Below are positions 19,951-29,032 of a stretch of DNA of 64,000 nucleotides, piece after piece. Source of the stretch: Propionispira arboris (GTDB lineage Bacteria; Bacillota; Negativicutes; Selenomonadales; Selenomonadaceae); contig NZ_FNZK01000008.1 of NCBI RefSeq assembly GCF_900109225.1, positions 62,001 through 126,000 of the forward strand. The letters are read 5' to 3'. The position numbers were made by a program, and so were the translations under genes. The notes beneath the pieces are model-generated. The model was given only the letters and a program-made list of their open reading frames with translations, was not told the origin of the DNA and ran no database searches. Every line of letters begins with the position of its first letter. The stretch's first letter is position 1.

Positions 19951-20493
19951 ATGGTGATTTTATATTTAGCGGATGGTTTTGAAGAAGTCGAAGCAATTAG
20001 TGTAATTGATGTTTTACGCAGAGCTGATATTGAGCTTCAAACCGTTTCAATCATGGGGAAAAAAGAAGTAGCTGGAGCACACGGCATTTCCATTTTCGCA
20101 GATATGATTTATGAGGATGTAGATCATTCTAAAGTATCTATGATCATTTTGCCTGGTGGTGGACAAGGCACGAAAAATCTCGATCAGCATGGCGGGGTCA
20201 ATGTACAACTATTGAAAGCGGCTGAACAAGATAAATATATCGCAGCTGTATGTGCGGCACCAAAGGTTTTAGGGCGTTTGGGACTTTTGAAAGGGAAAAT
20301 GGCAACATGTTATCCTGGTAATGAAAAATATTTAATTGGTGCGGATATAAGTGCGCCAGGCAAGACAATTGTGGATGGCAAGATCATTACTTCGCGCGGT
20401 CCGGGGACTTCATTAGATTTTGCCCTTACGATTGTAGCTGTTTTAAAAGGGCAGGCACTAGCCGATACGATTCGAAAGGCACTGGTTCTCTGA
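19951..20493 (+). CDS. DJ-1/PfpI family protein (YajL/ThiJ-like)
   Basis: A 180-residue DJ-1 superfamily protein, close to the usual 180-195. The conserved Glu is in DGFEEVEAI and the nucleophilic Cys in AAVCAAPKVLG (about residue 100), followed by ITSRGPGTSLDFAL. Relatives act in protein or metabolite deglycation, or as oxidative-stress chaperones; which applies here is not determinable. It has its own promoter and terminator and sits beside other stress-type genes (ArsC-like, MsrA). Confidence 0.88.
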   Translation: MVILYLADGFEEVEAISVIDVLRRADIELQTVSIMGKKEVAGAHGISIFADMIYEDVDHSKVSMIILPGGGQGTKNLDQHGGVNVQLLKAAEQDKYIAAVCAAPKVLGRLGLLKGKMATCYPGNEKYLIGADISAPGKTIVDGKIITSRGPGTSLDFALTIVAVLKGQALADTIRKALVL

Positions 20494-20530
20494 TTTTTCA
20501 TTCGTAAATAAAATAGTACAAGCAATATAT

Positions 20531-20568
20531 TCCCTGCTGATTTTTAAAAATTTAGCAGGGATTTTTTT
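20531..20568 (+). terminator. Intrinsic terminator after the DJ-1 gene
   Basis: TCCCTGCT (20531-20538) pairs with AGCAGGGA (20554-20561), followed by seven T. Confidence 0.88.
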
Positions 20569-20629
20569 ATGTAAAGAGGAAATAGAGAATGCAGAGATAG
20601 ACTTGATTTAGTATAGGAGGTTTTTCATC

Positions 20630-20989
20630 ATGAAACAAAATTATTTGTTTGTAGAATATCCCAAATGCGGCACTTGCCAAAAAGCGAAAAAGTGGCTCGA
20701 TGACAATAGTTTTAGTTACGAAAAACGAGATATAAAAGAGCAGAACCCTACAGCGGAGGAACTGAAAATTTGGTGGCAGAAAAGTCAACTACCATTACGT
20801 AAGTTTTTTAATACGAGTGGTCTTGTTTATAAATCACTGGGGCTAAAAAACAAATTGCCGACGATGACGGAAGTCGAGCAGCTGGCTTTACTCGCAACAA
20901 ATGGGATGCTGGTTAAGCGACCAATTTTGATTGGTGAGGAACAGGTAGTGGTTGGTTTTAAAGAAGCAGATTGGAATAAATTAAAGTAA
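20630..20989 (+). CDS. ArsC/Spx-family thioredoxin-fold protein (arsenate reductase-like)
   Basis: A 119-residue protein of the ArsC/Spx/YffB family. The N-terminal active site is YPKCGTCQKAKKWLDD, a CXXC version as in Spx/MgsR-like proteins, and the C-terminal part has LLATNGMLVKRPILI with the cis-Pro segment typical of the family. It could be a glutaredoxin-type reductase or an Spx-like regulator; the CXXC and RPI motifs do not separate these. AGGAGG precedes the ATG by 10 bases. Confidence 0.85.
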   Translation: MKQNYLFVEYPKCGTCQKAKKWLDDNSFSYEKRDIKEQNPTAEELKIWWQKSQLPLRKFFNTSGLVYKSLGLKNKLPTMTEVEQLALLATNGMLVKRPILIGEEQVVVGFKEADWNKLK

Positions 20990-21089
20990 ACGGATTGAAG
21001 TTTATGCTTTACTTTAATGCCTGAACGTTATACGATTTAAGCGAATGAAAGTGTACGTTTTTAGGAGCGTTAAATCGGGAGGAAATACC

Positions 21090-21416
21090 ATGAATGGATA
21101 TGTTTTTTTAGGTCTGGCAATTTTGCTGGAAATTTTTTCAACCTCAATGTTAAAAGCTTCAGATGGGTTTACCAAAATGCTTCCCAGCTTTGTTTTTGCG
21201 GCTGGTATGGGATTGTCATTTTATGCTTTTTCACAGGCATTGCAACTCATTCCACTCAGTATTGCCTATGCAATCTGGTCAGGGGCGGGAACCGCGCTAA
21301 CGGCAGTGATTGCGGTGTTGATTTGGAAAGAGTCAATCAATATTTATACAGCGATCGGAATTGTTTTAATCATTAGTGGTGTTGCTTTGCTTAATATCAA
21401 GGGCACTGTTCATTGA
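21090..21416 (+). CDS. Small multidrug resistance (SMR) family exporter
   Basis: A 108-residue protein with four hydrophobic segments. The membrane Glu in ILLEIFSTSMLK (TM1) is the proton/substrate-binding residue of EmrE-type proteins, and YAIWSGAGTALTAVI is the family's TM3 signature. It likely works as a dimer exporting cationic drugs or related compounds. The ATG at 21090 has GGGAGG at 21077-21082; an ATG at 21045 would add an unrelated 15-residue hydrophilic stretch. The short leader contains an 8-bp inverted repeat CGATTTAA/TTAAATCG, of unknown meaning. Confidence 0.88.
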   Translation: MNGYVFLGLAILLEIFSTSMLKASDGFTKMLPSFVFAAGMGLSFYAFSQALQLIPLSIAYAIWSGAGTALTAVIAVLIWKESINIYTAIGIVLIISGVALLNIKGTVH

Positions 21417-21473
21417 CAGATTTTTATATTCATGGCTGTTAACGCGATATATATTATATAAGTTGCATGAAAT

Positions 21474-21573
21474 ACTCTATAAGACAATCGTCAGGAATGG
21501 GGTATAGGGCTCCGTGGCGTTACGGAGGAAGCAAACGATGCCCTATATCCCATTTCTGGCAGACTGATAGAGT
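21474..21573 (-). repeat. Palindromic intergenic repeat, copy 1 (inverted relative to copies 2 and 3)
   Basis: Bases about 21484-21566 are, in reverse complement, nearly identical to the cores of copies at 24771-24912 and 25833-25981. Nested inverted repeats: ACTCTAT/ATAGAGT at the ends and GGAATGGGGTATAGGGC against GCCCTATATCCCATTTC inside, around an asymmetric centre containing GTGGCGTTACGGAGGAAGC. No coding capacity; a MITE- or REP-like element. Confidence 0.8.
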
Positions 21574-21616
21574 GGATATTATTATATCTAAGGCGAAAAG
21601 GGGAGCGTGAATCCAG

Positions 21617-22123
21617 ATGGATCAAGAAACTAAAGGGCTTTTATGGCTGGCTGGTGGATGCTTCTGGGGTGTAGAAGCATATATCGGCAAAATAAGTGGT
21701 GTGCTAAAAACGAATGTTGGTTATGCGAATGGTCATACGAAAAATCCTACTTATGAGGAAGTTTGCTCAGGAAATACTGGTCATGCGGAAACGGTCTATG
21801 TTGAATATGACCGTCAGCAGCTTGCACTTTCAACTTTGTTACATTATTTTTTTACCGTTATCAATCCAACTACTTTAAATCAACAAGGTTATGACGTAGG
21901 CACACAATATCGAACGGGTATCTATTACAAGGATATAGCGGATAAAGCTGTTATCGAACAGCTTATTTGCCAAGAACAACTAAAATATAAGATACCGATT
22001 GTCACGGAAGTTTTGCCACTGCTCAATTATTATGTGGCGGAAGAATATCATCAAAAATATTTGCAAAAAAACCCGAAAGGGTATTGTCATATTAATTTAA
22101 ATCAAACACCCGATCAGCTATAG
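21617..22123 (+). CDS. msrA: Peptide methionine sulfoxide reductase A
   Basis: A 168-residue MsrA. The catalytic Cys is in [11 protein letters not shown] near the N-terminus; [27 protein letters not shown] and [13 protein letters not shown] are the substrate-pocket signatures. It reduces methionine-S-sulfoxide in proteins or free methionine using thioredoxin. No MsrB domain is fused and none lies alongside. A repeat element lies just upstream and a strong terminator downstream, so it is probably a single-gene unit. Confidence 0.93.
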   Translation: MDQETKGLLWLAGGCFWGVEAYIGKISGVLKTNVGYANGHTKNPTYEEVCSGNTGHAETVYVEYDRQQLALSTLLHYFFTVINPTTLNQQGYDVGTQYRTGIYYKDIADKAVIEQLICQEQLKYKIPIVTEVLPLLNYYVAEEYHQKYLQKNPKGYCHINLNQTPDQL

Positions 22124-22146
22124 TTTGGGCAGGCGGGCCCTTGCGT

Positions 22147-22188
22147 AAAAAACTGTCACTTAGAATATTCATAAGTGACAGTTTTTTT
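22147..22188. terminator. Intrinsic terminator after msrA (also usable by the convergent aconitase gene)
   Basis: 16-bp stem (22147-22162 with 22172-22187) around a 9-base loop, A run before and T run after; effective in both directions. Confidence 0.9.
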
Positions 22189-22218
22189 ATAGCTTAATAC
22201 CGTAGAAAAAAAGCTGGT

Positions 22219-24534
22219 TCATTGTTTTTTATTGTAGTAATTGATTAGGCAGCCATCGGCAATAATTTGTCGTTCCCCGGCTGATAAATTTTCCAGCTTT
22301 AAGGTTATTGGAATTCGCTGACTGTGTTTGACGATTTCGCCTTGTATGGTTGTTTTTTCGCTGTTGATCGCTTCGCGAATACCGGCGATATAAATTAAAT
22401 CGTCATCTTCTAAAAGTAGGAGGTCTTTTTGATCCATCGTAAATGGAATCATCCCCCAATTGATTAAATTGCTGCGATAACGTTTGGTGGCATATTCTAC
22501 AGCGATATTGGCATCACCGCCTAAAACACGTTGACAAGAAGCAGCTTGTTCTCTGGCAGAACCATCACCTGGTTTGATAGCTACGATAACACTGCCAATG
22601 CCAGTTGAAAGCATCTGTTCACGTGTATTATTCGGAAAAGCTTTGTTAAACAGCGGGATTATATCACTGACCGTTGTTTTTTCTTCTAGTACTTGTTGAC
22701 GCTGTATTTCTTCTTTTTGTACAGCTTTGGCCCGATTTACATATTCTGGTATTTTACGTGACAAGGTAAATTCCGCTAGTCTCAATGGATTGGAGCGGTA
22801 GGATGAGGTTTCGCCGGATGGAATCAGTTCATCGGTTGTTGTGACAGCATCATGGATAACAGCGCAGACTTTAAGCAGCAGGTTATCAGGCAGAGACCGT
22901 ATTTTGGGCCAAGCAATGATATTCGGTCCAGTGATAAGTTCTTCTTGTTCATCTGCCTTAGAAAATCCCTGATATACACGATTTTCATAGATTTGGTTCG
23001 TATACGTATACTCAGGAATCGTGATTGTTTCCTCGGAAGCAGCTGTGAGCAGACCACCATTTTTAGCGGTGGCAGCAATAGAACGTGCATCCATTAAAGC
23101 TACATAGGATATTTGATCGTCCGCTGGTTTTGAACCTTCACGATGCGGGAAATTACGCGTTGTATGGCGGATACTGAAAGCGTTGTTAGCAGGTACATCA
23201 CCAGCACCAAAACATGGACCGCAGAAGGCCGAGCGGATGGTCGTTCCAGCCAGTGTCAAATCAGAAATAGTACCAATTTTCATCAATTCGAAGAAAATTG
23301 GCTGACTGGCAGGATAGACGTTGAGATCAAAGCTGTTTAATGGAGTTTGACCCAGAATTTTGGCGGCGGATACTAGATTTTCATAGGAACCACCAGCACA
23401 ACCAGCAATAATTCCTTGATCAACTTTTAACCTGCCATTTTGTAGTTTATCCAATAAATTGACTTTAATATGGGGATTTTCGATTTGCTGCTTAACTTGT
23501 ATTTCGATTTGGCGTAAAATATCAGCGGCGTTGGCATTGACTTCGGCAATTGTATAAACGTTGCTTGGATGAAATGGCATAGCAATAACCGGTTCGATTT
23601 CAGCTAAATCTACTTCCACAACACCGTTATAATACGTTATGTCATTTGGCTGCATTGGTTGGTAGTCTTCAGAGCGTCCATGAATTTTATAATATGATTC
23701 AGTTTTTTCATCAGTACACCAAATAGAACTTAAACAAGTGGTTTCCGTTGTCATGACATCGATGCCGTTACGGAAATCCATGCTGAGATTGTAAATACCA
23801 GGACCGACAAATTCCATGACTTTGTTTTTTACATATCCTTTATTGAACACAGCTTTGATGATGGTTAGGGCAATGTCCTGCGGACCGACATTCGCCGCTG
23901 GAGTTCCTTTTAAATAAATGGCGATGATTTCCGGATATTTTATATCATAGGTATGGCTCAGGAGCTGCTTGACAATTTCTCCACCGCCTTCGCCAATCGC
24001 CATTGTTCCTAAAGCTCCATAACGGGTATGGCTGTCAGAACCAAGTATCATTTTGCCGCAGCTGGCCATCGTTTCACGCATAAATTGATGGATAACAGCC
24101 TGATGCGGCGGTACAAAAATCCCACCAAATTTTTTCGCTGCGGAATAACCAAAAACATGATCATCTTCATTGATGGTTCCACCGACAGCACACAGGGTGT
24201 TATGGCAATTGGTTAGTACATAGGGTACGGGAAATTTTTTCAGACCGCTGGAAATGGCTGTTTGTAAAATACCGACAAATGTAATATCGTGAGAAGCTAA
24301 GGCATCAAATTTAATTTGCAAATTCTGGATGTTGCTGCTGGTATTGTGTTGTTTTAAAATTTGATAAGACATTGTTCCGGCAAGTGCTTTTTCTTTTTGG
24401 GGTGAAGCTTGGAGTGGTTTTAAACCATCGGTAGTTAATCGCTGGTTTAAGTTATCTAGATCCAGGCGGTTATTTTCTTTAATTAATAGTTGACCACGCA
24501 ATAGATAGGCGCCTGTATCGAATAATTTGATCAT
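22219..24534 (-). CDS. Aconitase-family hydratase (YbhJ-like)
   Basis: A 771-residue aconitase-superfamily protein. The three 4Fe-4S cysteines are visible in [11 protein letters not shown] and [14 protein letters not shown]. Other landmarks are [29 protein letters not shown] and, in the swivel domain, [10 protein letters not shown] (GxSREQA-like). The sequence looks closer to the YbhJ-type putative hydratases than to housekeeping AcnA. It may isomerise citrate/isocitrate or hydrate a related acid. The ATG at 24534 has GGAGGTA at 24541-24547; a TTG at 24549 overlaps that site. Divergent from a LysR regulator and close to the citrate lyase operon, whose promoter shares a 12-base motif with this one. 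Confidence 0.85.
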   Translation of the reverse strand: MIKLFDTGAYLLRGQLLIKENNRLDLDNLNQRLTTDGLKPLQASPQKEKALAGTMSYQILKQHNTSSNIQNLQIKFDALASHDITFVGILQTAISSGLKKFPVPYVLTNCHNTLCAVGGTINEDDHVFGYSAAKKFGGIFVPPHQAVIHQFMRETMASCGKMILGSDSHTRYGALGTMAIGEGGGEIVKQLLSHTYDIKYPEIIAIYLKGTPAANVGPQDIALTIIKAVFNKGYVKNKVMEFVGPGIYNLSMDFRNGIDVMTTETTCLSSIWCTDEKTESYYKIHGRSEDYQPMQPNDITYYNGVVEVDLAEIEPVIAMPFHPSNVYTIAEVNANAADILRQIEIQVKQQIENPHIKVNLLDKLQNGRLKVDQGIIAGCAGGSYENLVSAAKILGQTPLNSFDLNVYPASQPIFFELMKIGTISDLTLAGTTIRSAFCGPCFGAGDVPANNAFSIRHTTRNFPHREGSKPADDQISYVALMDARSIAATAKNGGLLTAASEETITIPEYTYTNQIYENRVYQGFSKADEQEELITGPNIIAWPKIRSLPDNLLLKVCAVIHDAVTTTDELIPSGETSSYRSNPLRLAEFTLSRKIPEYVNRAKAVQKEEIQRQQVLEEKTTVSDIIPLFNKAFPNNTREQMLSTGIGSVIVAIKPGDGSAREQAASCQRVLGGDANIAVEYATKRYRSNLINWGMIPFTMDQKDLLLLEDDDLIYIAGIREAINSEKTTIQGEIVKHSQRIPITLKLENLSAGERQIIADGCLINYYNKKQ

Positions 24535-24633
24535 AAAGTATACCTCCAAATTGTTGTATATTTTAAATTGTTAGATAGTTAATTTTATTCTGTCTTTAAG
24601 TATAAAGAGTAAATGGATGTTCAACCAATAGAG

Positions 24634-24663
24634 ATAAGTTATTTCTAAGCATAAATATTTAGA
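24634..24663. promoter_or_regulatory. Candidate LysR site shared with the citrate lyase promoter
   Basis: ATAAGTTATTTC (24634-24645) recurs exactly at 26120-26131 upstream of citD. It is followed by a dyad TTCTAA/TTAGAA. The site lies just upstream of the hydratase's probable -35, a normal place for a LysR activator. Confidence 0.45.
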
Positions 24664-24770
24664 ATGCGTTGCTGCGTATTTATGCTGGTAATATGGCAGT
24701 TGGTAGTTTTTACACTTTGCTTGAGCAGGATATTTCAGTTTGAGTACGAAATCAAACTGAAATAGATCTA

Positions 24771-24912
24771 TATATAATGCATTAAAGAAATTGCATCTAG
24801 CCTATTAGGCTGCCAGGAATGGGGCATCGTTTGCTTCCTCCGTAACGCCACTCAACCCTATACCCCATTCCTGACGATTGCCATATAAAATATTTAATTC
24901 AACTTATATATA
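24771..24912 (+). repeat. Palindromic intergenic repeat, copy 2
   Basis: Same element as 25833-25981: CAGGAATGGGGCATCGTTTG, then a core with CTTCCTCCGTAACGCCAC, then CCCTATACCCCATTCCTGAC. Compared with copy 3 it lacks a few bases next to GGGG in the left arm and has CTCAA in place of CGGAG. Its ends (ATTAAA/TTTAAT) are less perfect. Confidence 0.82.
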
Positions 24913-24964
24913 TTGAAGGGTAATGAAAGGATTGCCGAAGAAAAATGATTCGGCTGGGTGTTTT

Positions 24965-25825
24965 ATGGAAAATAAAGATTGGGGTATTCTTTTAACTTTA
25001 TATGATGAAAAAAATATAACAAAAGCGGCACAGATTTTATATATGTCACAACCAGCTCTTACTTCAAAAATCAAACATATCGAGCAGGAATTGGGTGTGC
25101 AGCTGATTTTTCGCGATGCGCGAGGTATCCGTTTTACCCCGGAAGGTAACTATATGGTTAAAAAAGCAACGGAAATGGTAGCTCAGTTTGAAATAATCAA
25201 AAATGAGCTCAGCGGATTTTCCAATGAGCTTTCGGGAACGATTGAAATTTGTGCATCGCATTATTTTACAATGTATCGCCTGCCAAAAATATTGAAATTA
25301 TTCAAGCAAAAATATCCAGATGCCGATTTTAAAGTGATGACGGATTGGTCTAAAAATTTATTTAGTATTGTCAATAGTAAAAAAGCACATATCGGGTTTG
25401 TAAATATTGATTATGGCGGATGTGAGCAAATGCATATGTTGTATGAAGAGTCCGTGTGTGTTACAGCCATGGAACCATTTGAATTAAAAGAACTGGTTCA
25501 ATTGCCGCGTATTGAATATAAGCGTGACTATATATTAAAAATGCAGATCGATAAATGGTGGCGTAATAATTTTTCAGCCCCACCACTCATTAGCATGTAT
25601 GTCGATAAAATCACAACATGTCGGGAAATGGTATCATATGGTCTTGGTTATGGTATATTGCCAGAGTTTATTATCCGTGATATTCCAGATATTCATAAGG
25701 CTTATTTATTTGATAAGAACGGTGTTAAAATTACACGCAAGACTTGGATGATTTACAACGAAGCAGATTTTAGCCTGCCAATACTGCCGATTTTCATTGA
25801 ATTTGTAAAAAATATGCAATTTTAA
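24965..25825 (+). CDS. LysR-family transcriptional regulator
   Basis: A LysR protein of 286 residues from the ATG at 24965 (300 from an ATG at 24923; neither has a strong ribosome site, and the shorter form matches the usual distance to the HTH). N-terminal HTH: ILLTLYDEKNITKAAQILYMSQPALTSKIKHIEQELG. The substrate-binding domain carries ASHYFTMYRLPKILKLF and GLGYGILPEF. It lies between a divergent aconitase-family gene and the citrate lyase operon, flanked on both sides by copies of the same repeat. Control of citrate metabolism is a reasonable inference. Confidence 0.87.
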   Translation: MENKDWGILLTLYDEKNITKAAQILYMSQPALTSKIKHIEQELGVQLIFRDARGIRFTPEGNYMVKKATEMVAQFEIIKNELSGFSNELSGTIEICASHYFTMYRLPKILKLFKQKYPDADFKVMTDWSKNLFSIVNSKKAHIGFVNIDYGGCEQMHMLYEESVCVTAMEPFELKELVQLPRIEYKRDYILKMQIDKWWRNNFSAPPLISMYVDKITTCREMVSYGLGYGILPEFIIRDIPDIHKAYLFDKNGVKITRKTWMIYNEADFSLPILPIFIEFVKNMQF

Positions 25826-25832
25826 AATAAAC

Positions 25833-25981
25833 TATATAGAACGCATTAAATAAATTGCATCCAGTCGATCAGTCTGCCAGGAATGGGGTACAGGGCATCG
25901 TTTGCTTTCTGCGTAACGCCACGGAGCCCTATACCCCATTCTTGACGATTGTCATATAAAATGTTTAATGCGTTCTATATA
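25833..25981 (+). repeat. Palindromic intergenic repeat, copy 3 (best-preserved)
   Basis: A 149-base element with perfect 18-bp terminal inverted repeats (25833-25850 TATATAGAACGCATTAAA with 25964-25981). Nested inside is a second dyad, CAGGAATGGGGTA (25878-25890) against TACCCCATTCTTG (25932-25944). The centre is asymmetric. It starts eight bases after the LysR stop codon. Confidence 0.85.
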
Positions 25982-26107
25982 TGTTGCAGTGAAGGGGCAC
26001 TTTGTTTAGATTTTTTTATTTTTCGATAAATGAGATAAATGATATTATCTGAATTTTCTATTGTAAACAATAACAAATCTTTATTTTTTTTATTCTGATA
26101 ATTTGGC

Positions 26108-26138
26108 TATAATAAAAATATAAGTTATTTCATAACTT
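26108..26138 (+). promoter_or_regulatory. Citrate lyase operon promoter region with palindrome
   Basis: TATAAT at 26108-26113 is a good -10 box, although the -35 is poor, as expected for an activated promoter. A 17-base palindrome AAGTTATTTCATAACTT (26122-26138) follows and overlaps the 12-mer shared with the hydratase promoter. Confidence 0.5.
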
Positions 26139-26268
26139 GCAAGGAGAATCAATTAAATCTCAGCTATGATCTTTTATGATTGATCTGATTATGGTCTGAT
26201 GCATATTTTAGGGCAAAGAATTTGGCAATCGGCAATGATTGTACTTACGGAAAAGAAGGTGAATAGAG

Positions 26269-26559
26269 ATGGAGTTAATCTCGAAGGGAAGAGCCGGGAC
26301 GTTAGAATCTGGTGATATTTGTGTTGTTGTTGAAAAATGCAGTGATAAGGGCATTTTGATTGACTTAGACAGTTCCGTTGCTAGTTTATTTGGCAGAGAA
26401 ATCAAAGCAGTAATTACGAAAACCATCCAAGATCTTGGCTTTACAAGTGGAGTTAAGGTTACAGCCACGGATAAGGGTGCACTAAATTGCACAATTGCAG
26501 CTAGAATAACAGCAGCTGTATATCGGGCGGCGGAAAGTACTGAATTTAGCTGGAAATAA
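26269..26559 (+). CDS. citD: Citrate lyase acyl carrier protein (gamma subunit)
   Basis: A 96-residue CitD. Ser14 in KGRAGTLESGDI is the attachment site of the 2'-(5''-phosphoribosyl)-3'-dephospho-CoA prosthetic group. It carries the acetyl and citryl thioester during cleavage of citrate to acetate and oxaloacetate. First gene of citDEFXCG; GAAGGTG lies ahead of the ATG. Confidence 0.95.
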   Translation: MELISKGRAGTLESGDICVVVEKCSDKGILIDLDSSVASLFGREIKAVITKTIQDLGFTSGVKVTATDKGALNCTIAARITAAVYRAAESTEFSWK

Positions 26560-26589
26560 ACAGCAGATAAAGGAAGGAATGATCACAAG

Positions 26590-27492
26590 ATGGCTATTAA
26601 ACAGAGATTGCGCAGAACGATGATGTTTATTCCCGGGAATAATCCGGGTATGATGCGTGATGCACATATATATGGTTCAGATTCATTGATGTTTGACTTG
26701 GAAGATGCAGTATCTATGGCGGAAAAAGATGCGGCTCGGCTGTTGGTGTTTAATGCACTGAAGACAATTGATTATGGCGACATGGAAATTGTTGTTCGGA
26801 TAAATCCACTCAATACGCCTTATGGTAAAGCTGATATTGAAGCAATGGTGGTTGCTGGTGCGCATGTACTGCGTATGCCAAAAACGGAAACAGCAGAAGA
26901 TATTACCGAATGTGAAGCTTATATCGCTGAAATGGAAGTGAAACATGGTATTCCAGTAGGCAGAACACTGATGATGGCAGCGATTGAAGGTGCGCTTGGT
27001 GTTATTAATGCGTATAAAATTGCTACCGCTTCAGATCGTTTAATTGGTATTGCTTTAGGTGCAGAAGATTATTGTGCGAACTTAAAGGCAAATAGAACGA
27101 AATCGGGTATTGAACTGCAATTAGCTCGTGAAACAATTCTGGTTGCTGCTCGTGCTGCCGGAATTGATGCACTCGATACCGTGTTCTCCGATGTAAATGA
27201 TGAAGAACAGTTGATTTATGAAGCACAATTGGTAAAAGACATGGGATTTGACGGAAAATCTGTTATAAATCCTCGTCAGATCGGACCGGTACATAAGGTT
27301 TTTGCTCCGACGGAAAAAGCAATTGAAAAAGCAAAACGTATTATTGCCGCGATCAAAGAAGCTGAAGCAAAAGGCTCAGGTGTTATCAGCTTAAATGGTA
27401 AAATGGTCGACAGACCAGTTGTAATTCGTGCCGAACGCACAATTGAACTGGCAATTGCATCTGGTGTTTTATTACCAGAGGAGGTAGAGTAA
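26590..27492 (+). CDS. citE: Citrate lyase beta subunit (citryl-ACP lyase)
   Basis: A 300-residue CitE of the HpcH/HpaI aldolase superfamily. It splits citryl-ACP into oxaloacetate and acetyl-ACP. Motifs: RRTMMFIPGNNPGMM, DSLMFDLEDAV with acidic metal ligands, VVRINPLNT, MAAIEGALGV and GFDGKSVINPRQI. AAGGAAGG lies ahead of the ATG at 26590. Its stop overlaps the start of citF by one base (TAATG), a mark of translational coupling. Confidence 0.95.
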   Translation: MAIKQRLRRTMMFIPGNNPGMMRDAHIYGSDSLMFDLEDAVSMAEKDAARLLVFNALKTIDYGDMEIVVRINPLNTPYGKADIEAMVVAGAHVLRMPKTETAEDITECEAYIAEMEVKHGIPVGRTLMMAAIEGALGVINAYKIATASDRLIGIALGAEDYCANLKANRTKSGIELQLARETILVAARAAGIDALDTVFSDVNDEEQLIYEAQLVKDMGFDGKSVINPRQIGPVHKVFAPTEKAIEKAKRIIAAIKEAEAKGSGVISLNGKMVDRPVVIRAERTIELAIASGVLLPEEVE

Positions 27493-29027
27493 TGAAAAAC
27501 GAAATCAATCATGAAGTTTCAGCAGACTTACTCAAGCATTTAGGCTTAGAATTTTATAGCGAACCCGAACAGGGCAAAGATTGCTCTACATTAAATGAAC
27601 GCCTTCTGAAAAATGGTAAATTTCTTACTTCTTTAGAAGAAGCAATTAAAAAATCAGGCTTGCAAGATGGCATGACGATTTCATTTCATCATCATTTTCG
27701 CAATGGTGACTATATTTTAAACATGGTTTTGGATACATTGGCTAAAATGGGTCTCAAACATTTAACGGTTGCCTCATCAAGTCTTTCGACTGCGCATGCA
27801 CCGTTGATTGAGCATATCAAAAGTGGTGTTGTAAGCAAAATTGAAAGTTCCGGGATGCGCGGCGATTTAGCCGATGCAATTTCGCATGGATTAATGAAAG
27901 AACCAGTTATTTTCCGCAGTCACGGTGGCCGTGCCGCAGCGATTGCGAATGGGAGTTTGCATATTGATGTTGCTTTTCTCGGGGCTCCATCTGCGGATGT
28001 AGTAGGCAATTCCAGTGGTGTTTATACAAATGAAGAAGGTAAATCAATCTGTGGTTCTTTGGGTTATGCCAAAGTGGATGCACGTTATGCAGATAAAACG
28101 ATTATTCTTACGGATAATGTGGTTCCGTTTCCAAATTCTCCAGCATCAATTCCGGCAACGGATGTTGATTATGTTGTGAAAGTGGATGCACTTGGCGATT
28201 CCAGTAAAATTTCTTCAGGAGCTACTCGCTTTACCAAAAACCCACGTGATCTACTGATTGCGGAAAATGCCGCAAAAGTTATTCAAGAATCCGGCTATTT
28301 TAAAGATGGCTTTTCCATACAAACCGGTTCCGGCGGAGCCGCACTTGCGGTTACACGTTTTATTACCGATGAGATGATCAAACGTAATATCAAGGCTCGT
28401 TTTGCACTTGGCGGGATTACCGGTCAGATTGTGAAATTATATGAAGAAGGTTTGATTGGGAAAATTCTTGATGTACAAGGCTTTGATACAATTGCTGCTG
28501 AATCCTTGCGCGATAATAAAGACCATATTGAAATTGATGGCAATCAGTATGCAAATCCATTTAATGAAGGTTCGGCAATCCATCAGCTTGATATTGTTAT
28601 TTTATCGGCCTTAGAAGTTGATGTGAACTTTAATGTCAATGTGTTGACTGGTTCAGATGGGGTTATTCGCGGTGCGATCGGTGGACATCCAGACACAGCT
28701 AGTAAAGCAGCATTAACCGTATTGGTGTCGCCTGTTATTCGTGGCCGTATTCCTTGTATCTTAGACAAGGTAAATACGCTTGTTACACCTGGTTCTGTTT
28801 GTGATGTACTGGTTACGGATCAGGGCGTTGCTGTAAATCCTAGCCGTCCGGAAATCAAAGCAAGATTGATAAAAGCTGGCTTGAAAATAACAACAATTGA
28901 AGAACTTAAAGAAAGTGCTGAAAAAGTTGTTGGTAAACCGGATGCTTTGCAGTTTAAAGATAAAGTCGTTGGCGTTGTTACGCATCCCGATGGTCGTGTC
29001 TTAGATGTGATCCATGAAGTGAAGTAA
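27492..29027 (+). CDS. citF: Citrate lyase alpha subunit (citrate:acetyl-ACP transferase)
   Basis: A 511-residue CitF, the usual length. It exchanges acetate for citrate on the acyl carrier protein. Landmarks: GMTISFHHHFRNGDY, RSHGGRAAAIANG, FLGAPSADVVGNSSG, NPFNEGSAIHQLDIV and GAIGGHPDTA. No truncation or altered motif is evident. It overlaps citE by one base and is followed closely by citX. Confidence 0.95.
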   Translation: MKNEINHEVSADLLKHLGLEFYSEPEQGKDCSTLNERLLKNGKFLTSLEEAIKKSGLQDGMTISFHHHFRNGDYILNMVLDTLAKMGLKHLTVASSSLSTAHAPLIEHIKSGVVSKIESSGMRGDLADAISHGLMKEPVIFRSHGGRAAAIANGSLHIDVAFLGAPSADVVGNSSGVYTNEEGKSICGSLGYAKVDARYADKTIILTDNVVPFPNSPASIPATDVDYVVKVDALGDSSKISSGATRFTKNPRDLLIAENAAKVIQESGYFKDGFSIQTGSGGAALAVTRFITDEMIKRNIKARFALGGITGQIVKLYEEGLIGKILDVQGFDTIAAESLRDNKDHIEIDGNQYANPFNEGSAIHQLDIVILSALEVDVNFNVNVLTGSDGVIRGAIGGHPDTASKAALTVLVSPVIRGRIPCILDKVNTLVTPGSVCDVLVTDQGVAVNPSRPEIKARLIKAGLKITTIEELKESAEKVVGKPDALQFKDKVVGVVTHPDGRVLDVIHEVK

Positions 29028-29032
29028 CCAAT

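Larger units (their letters stand above)
24535..24964. other. Intergenic region between aconitase-family and LysR genes
   Basis: No coding sequence seen. It holds a candidate minus-strand promoter for the hydratase (TTGGTT, 17 bases, TTATAC), the motif at 24634-24663, and repeat copy 2 just before the LysR gene. Confidence 0.6.
25826..26268 (+). other. Intergenic region before the citrate lyase operon
   Basis: No gene seen in these 443 bases. They hold repeat copy 3 (25833-25981), an AT-rich stretch, and the citD promoter/operator region. A leader of roughly 140 bases precedes citD, with GAAGGTGAATAG as ribosome site. Confidence 0.6.

Noticed and set aside
20990-21089. Guanidine riboswitch upstream of the SMR exporter
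   Set aside because: The leader has only an 8-bp inverted repeat; conserved guanidine-riboswitch loops were not recognised.
21474-25981. Insertion sequence flanked by the palindromic repeats
   Set aside because: All genes between copies (msrA, hydratase, lysR) are ordinary metabolic or regulatory genes; there is no transposase.
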